Program-made: the position numbers and the translations under genes
Notes under the pieces: model-generated
Told to the model about the DNA's origin: nothing
The model's input: the letters and a program-made list of their open reading frames with translations, nothing else
Database searches by the model: none
Shown here: positions 47,548 through 58,500 of the stretch, in pieces
How the letters are laid out: every line of letters begins with the position of its first letter
Numbering within the stretch: position 1 is the stretch's first letter
Assembly (NCBI GenBank): GCA_040285745.1
Contig: JAUFOR010000001.1
Location: 434,001 to 498,000, forward strand
Origin: Barthelona sp. PCE
Lineage: Eukaryota > Metamonada: BaSk clade
Direction of reading: 5' to 3'
DNA: 64,000 nucleotides

Positions 47548-49113
47548 TTACTGTTTACTATCACAAAACATCATACAATATTTTGTGTATGTGGCAATGG
47601 CCTGTCGTAGCTTTTTTGGCTCCAGTGTGTTCATGAGACCATTTAAGATTTGTTTATCTTTATCAAATATTTGTTCATCAAAAACTTTCTTAAATCCACC
47701 GCTCTCTTTCATTTCCTCTTCTGTCAGCTCCTTGGTATATCTATAGAACAGCATGCACGTCTTCAGGAGTGATCTCCTTTGCCTTGCATTCAGCCGATCA
47801 TCGTTGCCATAATTTAGCTGATCAAAAGGATAAGCAAAAGAGTGCGCAGACAATGAAATTGCGTTTAAGTTCAATCTACTTATCTCTTCGATTGAAGATG
47901 TCATTAATTTCACGTTATTTGTTAATAAAAATTCCATATATTCGTTAAAAAAAGGGAGAAAAGGTTGGAAAATCTTCTTAACAATAACTGGTTTCTCCTT
48001 CTCAGAAAACCCCATGCTCGACTCGAGAGATGCCTCAATGGGCACATCAGATGATAAGGGCTTCGGTTTAACTTTCAATATTGGTGTTTCCAGAGACATA
48101 GGCGCAAATTGTGTTAAGTCATGATGTGTAACACTTTTGGGCGTCAGCTGATCTGGCAACTGCGTGATGGAACTCTCTATGTTCCTCAATAGCTCCTTGA
48201 TACCATTAACTGACTGCCCTAGCGCAGATATCTGTCCGATTTGCTTTTCGCTCTTGTGCTGTAGCTTCTCCATGTCGGTCCTCAATTTTTCCACATTTTT
48301 TTCCTTTGACTTTAGCTGCTGTAGCTCCTTATGCAGTTCGCGCAACTCCTTAACATGTGAAGGAGGTGGTGGTTTATGGGTAATCACATCCAATGCCTGC
48401 TGGATGATTGTCAACGAGTCTGTCACCGTGCTCATCTTTGTATTGCTCTCGTCTATAAAAGTCTCCATGTGCGTCTCAAATTGACCTGACTCTACATCTT
48501 CTTCGATCACCTCTTCCATTTTCCTGTTCGGAGCTAATTCTGTGTACACTGTTTCGAAAACAAAATCTCGATCGGATAGCATCTTCGGCTTTATCTTTTT
48601 TGAGTTCTTGAGAGAGGAGAAACGTCCAGCCTCAAACAAGACTTCGAAACTCGGAATTCTCAAACACTTGTAATGCTTGAAAATAAACCTTCCTTCCTCC
48701 TCCCAGTACAAGGCAATATCTGCAGGTGCAAACATGTTTAGGTACGGGAAGAGCAGAATCACCGAGAGAACATCGTTGGCTTTGTCTAATCCGCAATTTT
48801 CAACGATTTTCGTGGCTACCTCAGTGCATTTGGAAAGATACAGGCGCGGTATGCTGAAGTTCTCCCATGTGAAACTCTTGAAAGGAGCTATACGTCGAAC
48901 ACGAACGCACTCGAAAATGTACAACGGCGTTACAGCAATCTCACAATACTTCCTTGCGGATTTTCTTGACGGTTTCTTTGTATAAATGCCAAAATCAGCT
49001 ATCTCTCCGGGTTCTGCAAAAACACCACCGAATTTTGGTATAAAGGTTAGAAAAAGTTCCTCTACCGTTTTCTCCGTCACCTTAAGGAAGAATGAGAGCC
49101 CTACAAAGAACAT
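47548..49113 (-). CDS. Protein with central coiled coil, unknown function
   Basis: A 521-residue protein I cannot assign. The N-terminal ~185 residues look globular (mixed alpha/beta). Residues ~190-330 form a coiled coil flanked by a PPPP tract. A Ser/Pro-rich linker and a helical C-terminal domain (~390-521) follow. No catalytic motif is visible. Its start codon is 70 nt from the divergent AMMECR1 start. Confidence 0.8.
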   Translation of the reverse strand: MFFVGLSFFLKVTEKTVEELFLTFIPKFGGVFAEPGEIADFGIYTKKPSRKSARKYCEIAVTPLYIFECVRVRRIAPFKSFTWENFSIPRLYLSKCTEVATKIVENCGLDKANDVLSVILLFPYLNMFAPADIALYWEEEGRFIFKHYKCLRIPSFEVLFEAGRFSSLKNSKKIKPKMLSDRDFVFETVYTELAPNRKMEEVIEEDVESGQFETHMETFIDESNTKMSTVTDSLTIIQQALDVITHKPPPPSHVKELRELHKELQQLKSKEKNVEKLRTDMEKLQHKSEKQIGQISALGQSVNGIKELLRNIESSITQLPDQLTPKSVTHHDLTQFAPMSLETPILKVKPKPLSSDVPIEASLESSMGFSEKEKPVIVKKIFQPFLPFFNEYMEFLLTNNVKLMTSSIEEISRLNLNAISLSAHSFAYPFDQLNYGNDDRLNARQRRSLLKTCMLFYRYTKELTEEEMKESGGFKKVFDEQIFDKDKQILNGLMNTLEPKKLRQAIATYTKYCMMFCDSKQ

Positions 49114-49183
49114 GTCAAGTGAATGAAGATGAGAAATGGAAAACGACTGAGCTTAATCGTTATTGCTTTTATACCCTACTACT

Positions 49184-49756
49184 ATGCAAGAAGCGACAGA
49201 CTTACATTGTGCTTTGGCGTTCAAGACTCTTATTGACTCATTTAAGACCAATGGAATCACCCAGTTTCAATCCGACGTAGATTTCGGGGAAGGTGGTCTA
49301 TTTGTTACCTGGAAGAAGAAGGGTCGTGATGGAACGTACGGTCTCAGGGGGTGTATTGGCTGTTTTAACACACTACCCTTAAAAGAAGGCATTGTTCAGT
49401 ATGCTATTGTTGCCGGAAAAGAAGATCCTCGATTTCCACCAATGAAGGAACGAGAGGTGGCTGATCTCCAGGTTGGCATCAGTATATTGTCTAATTTTAC
49501 TGAACAGGATGACATCCATGACTTTGAAATTGGAAAACATGGAGTAATACTCAAGGACACATCAAATGGCCGTAGCTCAACGTTCCTACCGGAGGTGATG
49601 CCAGAGCAAGAATGGAACATCGAAGATACGCTCAAGGCACTGCTTAGAAAGCAGGGGAATTTCAGACCTAATTTTGACGCTCTACAGCTGACGACTTATG
49701 AAACAAGCAAACGGGACATGACATATGAAGAATACCAGGCTTTTTTAACTGAATAA
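49184..49756 (+). CDS. AMMECR1: AMMECR1-domain protein
   Basis: A small conserved protein found in archaea and eukaryotes, of unclear biochemical role. The hallmark LRGCIGCF (LRGCIG in nearly all homologues) is present near residue 55, and EREVADLQVGISILS and LPEVMPEQEWN follow as in the family. At 190 residues it is the single-domain form. The frame extends 21 nt upstream from a TTG; the ATG at 49184 is the likely start. The 3' end overlaps the convergent MCMBP-like gene by 12 nt, and the stop lies in GAATAAATG. Confidence 0.92.
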   Translation: MQEATDLHCALAFKTLIDSFKTNGITQFQSDVDFGEGGLFVTWKKKGRDGTYGLRGCIGCFNTLPLKEGIVQYAIVAGKEDPRFPPMKEREVADLQVGISILSNFTEQDDIHDFEIGKHGVILKDTSNGRSSTFLPEVMPEQEWNIEDTLKALLRKQGNFRPNFDALQLTTYETSKRDMTYEEYQAFLTE

Positions 49757-51073
49757 ATGCGTGTGGATAAACAGTAACTCTTCCTCATCAAATGACTCTT
49801 TATCACGAAGAGATGCAACAATACCAGCACCGTTTGTGGCCGTCAGCAGGCGCTCCACAAAGATATCGGGGTCAACAGCAACGATAGGGTTGTCACGTAT
49901 GCTTCCAATAAACTTGGTCAGCTCCTGCGCGGTTTTGTCTCCAGTTTTGATGCTTGGGATTGTTTCTGGGAGGATCAGCTCGCCCAGACGGCGTCGTAGG
50001 CTGTCTGAAACGCTCTCCAACAGCGAGAAATCATACCGTTCGGAATTGACAAACAAAATTTTGGGGTTCAAGAATGATTTGGTATTCTGGCTAACGAAAA
50101 AGATCGGGAAGAACAGAAACAGGGGCGTGAATGTGTTAAATCCAACTGGCATGTTGAACATTCCATATTCACAAATATTTTTTAAATTATCCAAAAGACC
50201 GCTCGTTTCCTCATCTAATTTTTGCTCACGGAGCGTGAAGTCGGTCATATAAACGGCTGCATCGGCCGGTAATTGTATCAATCCCGGTTTCCAACCGTCA
50301 AAGCTAAAGGAAGGAAGCATATTCTTGCGTAGACCATCGAAAAAATCAATTTGCAGTGTCGTGCTGTATATGGAGTCGATAAAGCTCTTCAACAAAGCGA
50401 AATCATTAGCATTCATGTTGGAAAAACCAACTCGGCATATACCCTTAACAGAATTATTCTTCTTGATATAATGAGGACGAGACGCGATGTTTAGCACAAG
50501 AGGGAGTGCGAGATCACCGATTATCTCATAGAGATCATCTAGCAAGGTTGTATCAACGCATGAAGGTATTTTCGTATGGTGCAAAACATGCAAAGCAACG
50601 TTTTTCTCTTCATCAACAACCAAAATGCCCTGTAAGTGTGCTGTGCTGTGCAGCATGGGGCGTTCACCATAAAAAATAAGCTCGATACGATCTTGGTCAA
50701 AAACTTCTCCAGAACTCCCCTCTATATGTTGCTTTCCATTAAAAATAACACCAACTGAGCTGCTCATATCACCGTATTTGACCACGTGACCGTTTAAATG
50801 CAGATTTGTGTCAAAAATTTGTGTGAAATAACTACCATTCTCATCGATACATTGATATGGGAATATCTTATTCTCAGAGGCGTTCTCTGCGATGAAAAAC
50901 AACCCTTCAACACACCACAAATGAGTCTGAGACTCAATTTCATTCCTCATCTCAAGACTGTAAGGATCAAATTCGTTTAAGGCCCCATATATACTGTCAA
51001 CTGTGTCCTGAACGCCCCTAAAATCCTCTTCTGCCCTAGGACAATAATCTTGAAGTGCTTGAAAAGGGATCAT
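49745..51073 (-). CDS. MCM complex-binding protein (MCMBP)-like
   Basis: A 442-residue protein resembling MCMBP, which binds MCM helicase subunits and helps assemble or unload them. Suggestive blocks in family order are GILVVDEEKNVALHVLHHTK, then ALPLVLNIASRPHYIK, and the segment FDGWKPGLIQLPADAAVYMT followed by LDEETSGLLDNLK, which matches the MCMBP stretch 'GxLQLPxGTxLxLDET...G'. It is shorter than human MCMBP (642). The match is by eye and the N-terminus is diverged. The 3' end overlaps AMMECR1. Confidence 0.6.
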   Translation of the reverse strand: MIPFQALQDYCPRAEEDFRGVQDTVDSIYGALNEFDPYSLEMRNEIESQTHLWCVEGLFFIAENASENKIFPYQCIDENGSYFTQIFDTNLHLNGHVVKYGDMSSSVGVIFNGKQHIEGSSGEVFDQDRIELIFYGERPMLHSTAHLQGILVVDEEKNVALHVLHHTKIPSCVDTTLLDDLYEIIGDLALPLVLNIASRPHYIKKNNSVKGICRVGFSNMNANDFALLKSFIDSIYSTTLQIDFFDGLRKNMLPSFSFDGWKPGLIQLPADAAVYMTDFTLREQKLDEETSGLLDNLKNICEYGMFNMPVGFNTFTPLFLFFPIFFVSQNTKSFLNPKILFVNSERYDFSLLESVSDSLRRRLGELILPETIPSIKTGDKTAQELTKFIGSIRDNPIVAVDPDIFVERLLTATNGAGIVASLRDKESFDEEELLFIHTHLFS

Positions 51074-51478
51074 TTTTTCAAATAATTGAACCTATTTCAA
51101 TTCCCTACTAATTTCACATGCGAATCTGATGTCACTGTTATACCAAGCACTTTTCATATCTGAAAGTACGATAGTGGTTGCTGAATTAACTTTTTTTTTG
51201 TTTGTTGTGAGAACTCCATAATAAGACCTTAGTAATTACTGGGTGTATGTTTCTGTTTAAAAAAGAGAGTGTTACAACTTTATGCAGCCTAATCTTATGG
51301 AGTATGATTATTCTATGGAATAATCCTTTGAACAACTATTTCAACTTTTACAGTCATGTTGCAGGGTAAACATTGTACTAACTTTCTCTTGCAAGTCCCA
51401 CATTGTAAAAATGCAGAACAAAAACTTGGTATTTCGTTTTTTGTATATTTTAACACATCATAGCTATTCAATAGTCGT
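51074..51478. other. Divergent intergenic region
   Basis: 405 nt of AT-rich sequence between the MCMBP-like start and the giant membrane protein start. No further gene recognised. Confidence 0.5.
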
Positions 51479-54400
51479 ATGCAAGGGGTAGAGGGCGAAC
51501 AATTGCAGCCCATGCACACGGCACCAGATTCTACTCATTCCCCAAACATAGAAGAAGGGTTGATTGATCCCCAGAATCCTATTCAGTATTTAGAGTCAAC
51601 AGGGGAGGTATCCCTTCTTCAAACACAAGAGCTAGTACACGATAGTCCTCCAAACAACTCATCTGAACTTACCGCACTCTGTCCTCATGATTTTGCAAAC
51701 AATGTCCATATGAGTCAGGAGCAGATTGAGATTAGGAAATTTGAGGACTCACTGTCACTCGGTGTTTTAGTTGATCCATCTGAACTGGAACAAACTGACA
51801 CATTATATGAACGATATTTAGGCTTTGTAAGCGACTTTAACACACAATCACTGAACGTTTTGTTTGTCTTGGTCATTGTGCTGTGCTGTGCCAACTATTT
51901 CTTCGAGTTTAGAAGCCTTAAAAAAACCCAACTATTTATTACTAGCGCTCAAATCCTACCTTCAGTTTATCTAACAACTGCCAGTCAACACGTGCAGTTC
52001 CTTGGATACTCTGTAACAGATCCGTCCCTGCATATCGTGTATGATGCAGTGTCACATGCTCTAGGAACAAGTAACACGACCGAACTCAATGAATTAATGG
52101 CAGCTGTCAGTAGAAACGATACGTTCTACAGTTACTGTAGGGAGGATCTGACGTATTGTCTGGGTTTGAATAATAACGAGACGTCTGTTATACCACTGTA
52201 TGTGTTGCGCAGCTTTTTGTTTTTGATACTGCTTTTAGTTGTAAGTATTATCATTTTATTGATTTACAGGATGGTTTTCAGGCGCATTTTGCAGTTCACA
52301 AAGAGGATTGAGTATCAGGATTTCAAGAAAATCGAATGGGAACAGGAGCTCAGCATTAATTTCGTTCACTTGTTCGGAGGACCATTGGCCATCTTTGACC
52401 CATCGTACGAGGCCACACAGAGCGCTGTGAGCACCATACAGACGAAGAAAAGAGGAAAGATAAGCAGATTCTTTTTCCCAACACTGGATGCTTATCACCA
52501 TCCGTACAGTGGAGTAGATTTCAAGAAAATAACGGCGTCAACGGGGCTGGCAATGTTCACAATTCTGTCTAGCGTGCTGCATATTGCACTGTGCGTGAGT
52601 GTCCCGTCGATCCTGATTGTTACTGCGACTACAGGCGTCAAAGCGTTCTCTCCGTACACGCGCAACAGCTGGGCGATATGGGGCAAGGGATTCCAACAAC
52701 ACCTTGTTTTCTATACGATTTTTGTTGCCGAACTACAGATGACACTTTGCTTCTTCCAAAAAGATAAACGATCGATCGACAAATTGAGCCATCACAAGAG
52801 CAGGTACATGAAGATCATCTTCTCCCTTCTGGCGTTCCGTCAGTTATTTGACATCTACATTGCTTACGACGATGCCCGAACTCAGTTTATGGAAGCCATC
52901 CACTCCAACTGGTATTTCATCTTGGACATTATCACCATCCTCATCAGCGTGTTGTATACGACGAGGACCGTGGCTGTAGCGCTGAAGCACATCAGGCATG
53001 ATCGGTCAACGGCGACGCTATCAGAGGTGAGTGTTACTGATAGCGATTGTGGAAGAATGCGTTCAGGCAGCGGCGCGATGTCGTTCACTGCAAAGAACGT
53101 CTTTGTGGACGATGAAGACCAGCTGTCTGAGATCAGCGAAAACACAAAGGAGTACTCGTCGATGTGCTCCACTGTGGCTTCCAGAGTAAGCTCTATCAGT
53201 GCTATCAGTGCTATTCAAGACAAGATAGGAGCAGCAGACTATCTATCAGAAGAGGAGGAAATCATGACCGAGATGTCAAACATTAGTGAAGGCGAAGTCA
53301 TGACTGTCGAAACAGATCCTATCTATGAAATTGACGAGATGGATAACTTTGATGAGACAAACATGCCTTCGTGTGAGGATCATACAATGATCGATCATAA
53401 CTGTGAGTTCATCCACACAAACACCGACATCATCACAACTTTTGACCCAAGAAGCCATATGCAGCAGGATAATGATTGTGAAAACGGTGATTACCCCCCA
53501 CACGTTACGAAGCGAATGCTTGAGCGTAAGAGATCACACCAACTGATATACGAAGAGTATGTTGAGAAGATCAAAGATATCGAGCACAAATTCTTCACCT
53601 ACGAAAACGGCAACCTCATCTGTACTGAGGATATTGATGACTTCCATAGGTGCAACAGCGTTGAGTCCAGCAACTGTGGTGAATGGAGAACGTGTTTCAT
53701 CTTCTTCGTGACGCTGTGTTACGGACTGGCGTTTGCTGTTGTATATTCATTACAGACGAGTTGTCAACAGTGTAATGTCGCGCTGGAAAGTGGGGTTAAC
53801 GTCCCAGGATGCGCTACACCGCAGAACAGCGTTGTCCTAATCGGTTCACTCTTCGAATCAAATCCGTGCACGCCCATGCTCTCTGCTATTCTTTTGTTGT
53901 TTGTTGTGCCTGTCATCAACATGGTGGCGTCGTCAATTGCTTATTACTGTTCTTCTCATGTTGTCAGGCCTGCTCCTGTCCTGCACCCTGTGTACACATT
54001 ATTCATTCAAATCGTAAAGAAGATCAGCTCTAAGCTCCTCCTATCAACGTTCTCTACAAACGGTGGTGTCTTTTGGTGGTCGTTTTGGACATTTGTTTTT
54101 GACTTGTGCGTCCGATTGTTAACACCCGTCACTGTTTTGCGAGTTGCATGTTTTGGTGAAAAAAGATGGGCTAGAAACAGCTATATGTTTAACGTATTAT
54201 TGAGCTCAGTTGTAGAATATGCAACAATTTTTGCTTTCCCTTTCATTTTATTAGGTTTTTCTGTTTTTCGAAAGAACTCTATTGATTTCACGTTTATTGC
54301 ATACATGACGATACTATTCTTATTATTCCAGGTGCTGTTGGATATCATTTCCAAGCATTTATTGCACAAAGTCTACCACATTGATTGGATGAGTGCAATT

Positions 54401-54520
54401 TTGTCCTTCAAGCACATTCTTTTTAGACTAATGTTTTACACAGGTACAGTTAGCATTTCTATGGTCTATTATTTATTTTTATTTCTTGATAATGAAGCAC
54501 AAGGGTTATTCCGTTCATAA
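51479..54520 (+). CDS. Very large multi-pass membrane protein with acidic loop, unknown function
   Basis: I do not recognise this 1,013-residue protein. An acidic N-terminus of ~120 residues is followed by about six membrane spans (residues ~130-510). A ~230-residue acidic, Ser/Asp/Glu-rich cytosolic loop comes next, then another five or six spans to the C-terminus. Between spans 1 and 2 is an extracytoplasmic loop with N-glycosylation sequons (NTT, NDT, NET) and paired cysteines. The overall plan (6+6 helices with a large middle loop) resembles transporters, but no Walker or other signature is visible. It differs from the protein at 44492 in layout and is not an obvious paralogue. Confidence 0.85.
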   Translation: MQGVEGEQLQPMHTAPDSTHSPNIEEGLIDPQNPIQYLESTGEVSLLQTQELVHDSPPNNSSELTALCPHDFANNVHMSQEQIEIRKFEDSLSLGVLVDPSELEQTDTLYERYLGFVSDFNTQSLNVLFVLVIVLCCANYFFEFRSLKKTQLFITSAQILPSVYLTTASQHVQFLGYSVTDPSLHIVYDAVSHALGTSNTTELNELMAAVSRNDTFYSYCREDLTYCLGLNNNETSVIPLYVLRSFLFLILLLVVSIIILLIYRMVFRRILQFTKRIEYQDFKKIEWEQELSINFVHLFGGPLAIFDPSYEATQSAVSTIQTKKRGKISRFFFPTLDAYHHPYSGVDFKKITASTGLAMFTILSSVLHIALCVSVPSILIVTATTGVKAFSPYTRNSWAIWGKGFQQHLVFYTIFVAELQMTLCFFQKDKRSIDKLSHHKSRYMKIIFSLLAFRQLFDIYIAYDDARTQFMEAIHSNWYFILDIITILISVLYTTRTVAVALKHIRHDRSTATLSEVSVTDSDCGRMRSGSGAMSFTAKNVFVDDEDQLSEISENTKEYSSMCSTVASRVSSISAISAIQDKIGAADYLSEEEEIMTEMSNISEGEVMTVETDPIYEIDEMDNFDETNMPSCEDHTMIDHNCEFIHTNTDIITTFDPRSHMQQDNDCENGDYPPHVTKRMLERKRSHQLIYEEYVEKIKDIEHKFFTYENGNLICTEDIDDFHRCNSVESSNCGEWRTCFIFFVTLCYGLAFAVVYSLQTSCQQCNVALESGVNVPGCATPQNSVVLIGSLFESNPCTPMLSAILLLFVVPVINMVASSIAYYCSSHVVRPAPVLHPVYTLFIQIVKKISSKLLLSTFSTNGGVFWWSFWTFVFDLCVRLLTPVTVLRVACFGEKRWARNSYMFNVLLSSVVEYATIFAFPFILLGFSVFRKNSIDFTFIAYMTILFLLFQVLLDIISKHLLHKVYHIDWMSAILSFKHILFRLMFYTGTVSISMVYYLFLFLDNEAQGLFRS

Positions 54521-54567
54521 AACGAATATTATAAACTTTATTCTTTATCAAACACTACTCATTTCTA

Positions 54568-55359
54568 TCAAGTTGACCGTATCTTGTAACAAACTAAAAG
54601 GAAACATATTTGCAATAAACCTATTGTGAGAACGAAATATTTTAATTTTAAATTCTCTTTTTTCTTATTAGTAACCAAACTTAAGCTTTTCACTATAAAT
54701 AAAAATGCACAAAGACAGCTATAAACCAGTACAACCTTTTCTATTATTGATAATACAGAAATTATAATATTATCCTCTGTATATGAAATTGAGATAAAAA
54801 GAATGAAAAATCTCATCATTTTAAGAATTGAAAGATAAAAGAACTTATATGTGACTATACATATTGATTCAACCAGATTGCGTGGGCTCATCAAAACTCC
54901 ACTAATGAACTTAAAAACCAAAGATTCTAACAGTACCCAAACTAAGAACATTAACAATGTTCTGTATAAGGAGGAGAAATGGAATGTCGCGGTTGTGCTG
55001 ATGCCTCCGATGTAACTCAGAAACAAAACAGCCGTAAGAAGACTCATTAATGGAATGTAAAGATCAGGGGCATTAAGATCGGCACGAGGAGGTGCCTTCT
55101 GAGCTGTTCCTTCGCCCTGGACCAGTCTGCGGTTCCAGTTTCTGTGGAAAAATGGTAGACAAAGTAGTTTTAACTTGTTTTTAACATATGAGGTGTTGAT
55201 GTCAAAGTATATTGCGATTTTAGATATAACCTTGTTCATTTTGGCGTTGGCGGCGTCCATTTCCTTGCCAACTTGGTTTGCAACCTCTTCTGATTCTCCA
55301 GACCGAGCTGCTGCATAAATATTCCCCAGCTTAAGAAGCTGATTTGCAAATTTTGCCAT
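54568..55359 (-). CDS. YIF1: YIF1 family ER-Golgi membrane protein
   Basis: Yip1-interacting factor 1, a multi-span protein of ER-Golgi vesicles that works with YIP1 and Rab GTPases. The family signature is clear: DINTSYVKNKLKLLCLPFFH, then NWNRRLV, then PPRADLNAPDLYIPLMSLLT, where the PRxDLNAPDLYIP block is diagnostic. Five hydrophobic spans follow to residue ~258. At 263 residues it is the usual size. It converges on the giant membrane protein gene, 47 nt stop to stop. Confidence 0.93.
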   Translation of the reverse strand: MAKFANQLLKLGNIYAAARSGESEEVANQVGKEMDAANAKMNKVISKIAIYFDINTSYVKNKLKLLCLPFFHRNWNRRLVQGEGTAQKAPPRADLNAPDLYIPLMSLLTAVLFLSYIGGISTTATFHFSSLYRTLLMFLVWVLLESLVFKFISGVLMSPRNLVESICIVTYKFFYLSILKMMRFFILFISISYTEDNIIISVLSIIEKVVLVYSCLCAFLFIVKSLSLVTNKKKENLKLKYFVLTIGLLQICFLLVCYKIRST

Positions 55360-55589
55360 TTACGTTCCTGTAATGTGTGTTACAACTTTTTGAGTTGATG
55401 AAAGGGGTGAGAAGAATTAGCACGGTACTGAAATTCTTTCAGATTTTTTTTCACGTTCCATCTGAAATATGTAAGCTTTTTGTATGTTACACATCACACC
55501 GATCCACAATCACGGTATTAGAGTGCTGTGAAAATGCTTTCCAATTTTTTATCCATATCATTTTTCTTAATGCCTAATTTATCGTTTAA

Positions 55590-58500
55590 ATGAGTGAATC
55601 TTTATTCCTTCCAAACACACCGACCGATCCCAACAGATTTCGGGTTGCGTCAAAGCCACCGTTGAAAAACGTAAAAAGTGCGTTACAGATGGACGCAAAA
55701 AGCATACTGCATAAGAAGTTCACGCCGGAAACGAACTTTATCGATCACGTGGGGTATGTTTGTCCGCAACATCCGCCTGAATCCGTTAATAACGAAGTCT
55801 ACACAACATCTTTACAGCCCTCCATTTTATGGTCATACCCTGAGGCGGAAGATGCACCTTATGCTCTCCCTGCACTCATCCTCGATTCCATATGTCCGTT
55901 TGGAGCAGGTGTTTTTGAGCAATACAAAGAACCACAAACTTACATTGTTCAGCTCACAGATGAGGAGGGAACCAGGTCTTACGCTGTAGTCTATGAGTTT
56001 CTTTTGCCTCTGTCGTTCAGCAATTCACAATTTTTGGGAATTTCGAGGCAAGCTTTTGTTTCCCACTTTCTCTTTCTCCTATCACCATTTTCGCATTTCT
56101 CAACCTTTAAACTTATCCTCCACGAGCTGAGGGGACTGGCTACAGGAGCCAAGCACATGTTCTTTGCTGCATTGGTGCACCTCACACAGGAACTGCAATG
56201 TCCTCCTTTCGGACAGACGTTTGTGCGATTCGCTCTCCACGAAAACGTATTCACAATTGCAAATCCACCTGTTAACGAGATACCTATATGTGATTGCGAT
56301 ATCGCCACTTTTTTTAAACTTCTGAGCAGCAGTACTATTATCACAATGTTTGAACATGTGTTACAGGAGAAGAGTCTCATTCTTGTGTCCTCTTCACCTT
56401 CTCGCATGTCTATGACAATCCATGTAATTCTCTTGGCTATCCACCCGCTGAGGTGGAACCTTCCCATTCTGAGCGTTCTCTCACCCAAAATGATGATGGC
56501 TCTAAGCTCACCCGTGCCCTTTCTGGCCGGGCTTCACACAAATATGGTTGATGCTGCACGCAACTCTATGTTACGGCCGATAACCATGGTAAACATCGAT
56601 ACAAGTGAGGTCCTTATTGAAATGGAATGCCCTCCGTTACCAAAACGAGAGCGCATCAAGCTTAAGAAGCGACTTGATCAACTGTGCCCTCAGCAGTCTA
56701 AACTTCGCGGCGCAACTCGCGCCAACGCCACATATTTCACTCCCAAAGCAACGTTACTTCCTCTTGACTTCCTGGGGACTCCTCCAACAACACACGGCAT
56801 CACGCCAGAGGAAAGTCCTGTGCAGGAAACACTGGAGGTTCCTGGTGACCCTTCACTGAGACGTGAACCATCTTTCGACTCTCTACTTACATCCACGTTA
56901 AAGGCGTTGTCTACAGAGGCCGTTAGCCCTAGAAGGCGCCACGTCACTGATAAATTTCTGCGCAAAGATTTCCTGAGCATTGATTCGCTGAACATCAGTA
57001 TCAGACCTGATTTCTCAGCATTGTTCAACGACACGCCACCGTTCAGCACACGCGAGGCCCGGAAAGCGTTTCTAAGGTGCCTTTCATCGCTTCTGCTCAA
57101 TTTTGAATCTTTCATTAGAATCCCCCACGACCGCGTCGCTCTCCTTCAGATGGAGGATCCTCTGGATTTCTTCGACTCTTCTGAGTTCATGGCATCACTT
57201 TCTGATTCGCAGCGCAGCTTTTTCGCAGGATTCTTGAAAACGAGTCTTTTTGCGACTCTTCTTTCCGAGCGCCTAACCCCATCAAACAAGGCATTCGATG
57301 TGCTTTTTTTTCTGGAGACCATTTATGCGAAGAGAAACAGAAGCAGGTTCCAGATCCAAAAGCTACCCACTCCTTTCCTTAAAGATCGAGTTTCTTCATT
57401 TCAGACGCTGTACACACTACCATCGTACACGTTCCTGGTGGAGGATATGCCAATGCTGATCGAGGACGATGAGGATGAGAACGATGAAGTAATGACTTGC
57501 CTTATTCAGTACCCCGAATTCATCCCTCAACCGAGGTTAATATCTCCAGTGAGCTCAACTGTGTCCATAAAGCCGACGACGAGGTTCTCCCTGGCCAAGG
57601 GGCGTGTCCCAATGATTGGGTTCACTAACATGTACCAAACCGTAGACGAAGACAGTCTTAGCGGAAGCGAGGTTGTTACGCAGTCGAGAGTCGATCCCAG
57701 GATGCTGCTGGAGCCGATTGTCGCCCTTTGGCGTATCAGACAGTCGTTCAACAGGAAGAGGCAGGATGTTTTGTACGTTCAGAGCATTATACACATTTTT
57801 CTGGCAAAAACAAGATATCGCTATATGAAACGTACCTTTGCGACCATGGGCACCCTTGCCGAGACTATGGTGAGGCGGCACGCGTTCCTCGACTACCGAA
57901 AGAAGGTTATTCAGACGCAGTCATGGATTAGAATGAGGAGAGAGCAGAAGCATTTTTTGAAGTTGAAATCATCGGTTTTGATCTGTCAGAAGATGTGCCG
58001 CGGCGCCCTTGATAGAATGTACACAAGCGCCATGATGGATATGCGCATTAGAGAGCGTCTGAACGAACTGCTAGGATATTGGCAGAGCGTATCACTGAGT
58101 AAGGTGCAACGAGCACTGTTTATGCTGCCTGTATTCGACGTTCTCAAGTCGTCTCGAAGTGGTGAAGGGTCTGTAGCAACCACCCGAAAGTGGATACGCA
58201 ACAAGTTGATGGTTTTGCTGACGATAAATGTTGAGCTGCGCAGGGCAAAGGTAATCGCTGGATTCGACCCGAACGACCTCGTCAACGACTTTGTTGGCCT
58301 TGGTTGCAGTCCTGGAGATCACCCTGAGGTCCAGGAACTTGTCAGAATCAGTATGAACATTCGACAAGTTAGAAAGATGTCAACCGAACAGTATATCACT
58401 GAACGTCGTAGGTTTGGGCGCCAATTCAAAGCGTTATACGACATTGAAGAGCGGGATAAGATTTTTTTGAAGTTCGATATCGACCTGCTTTCTAAACGAC

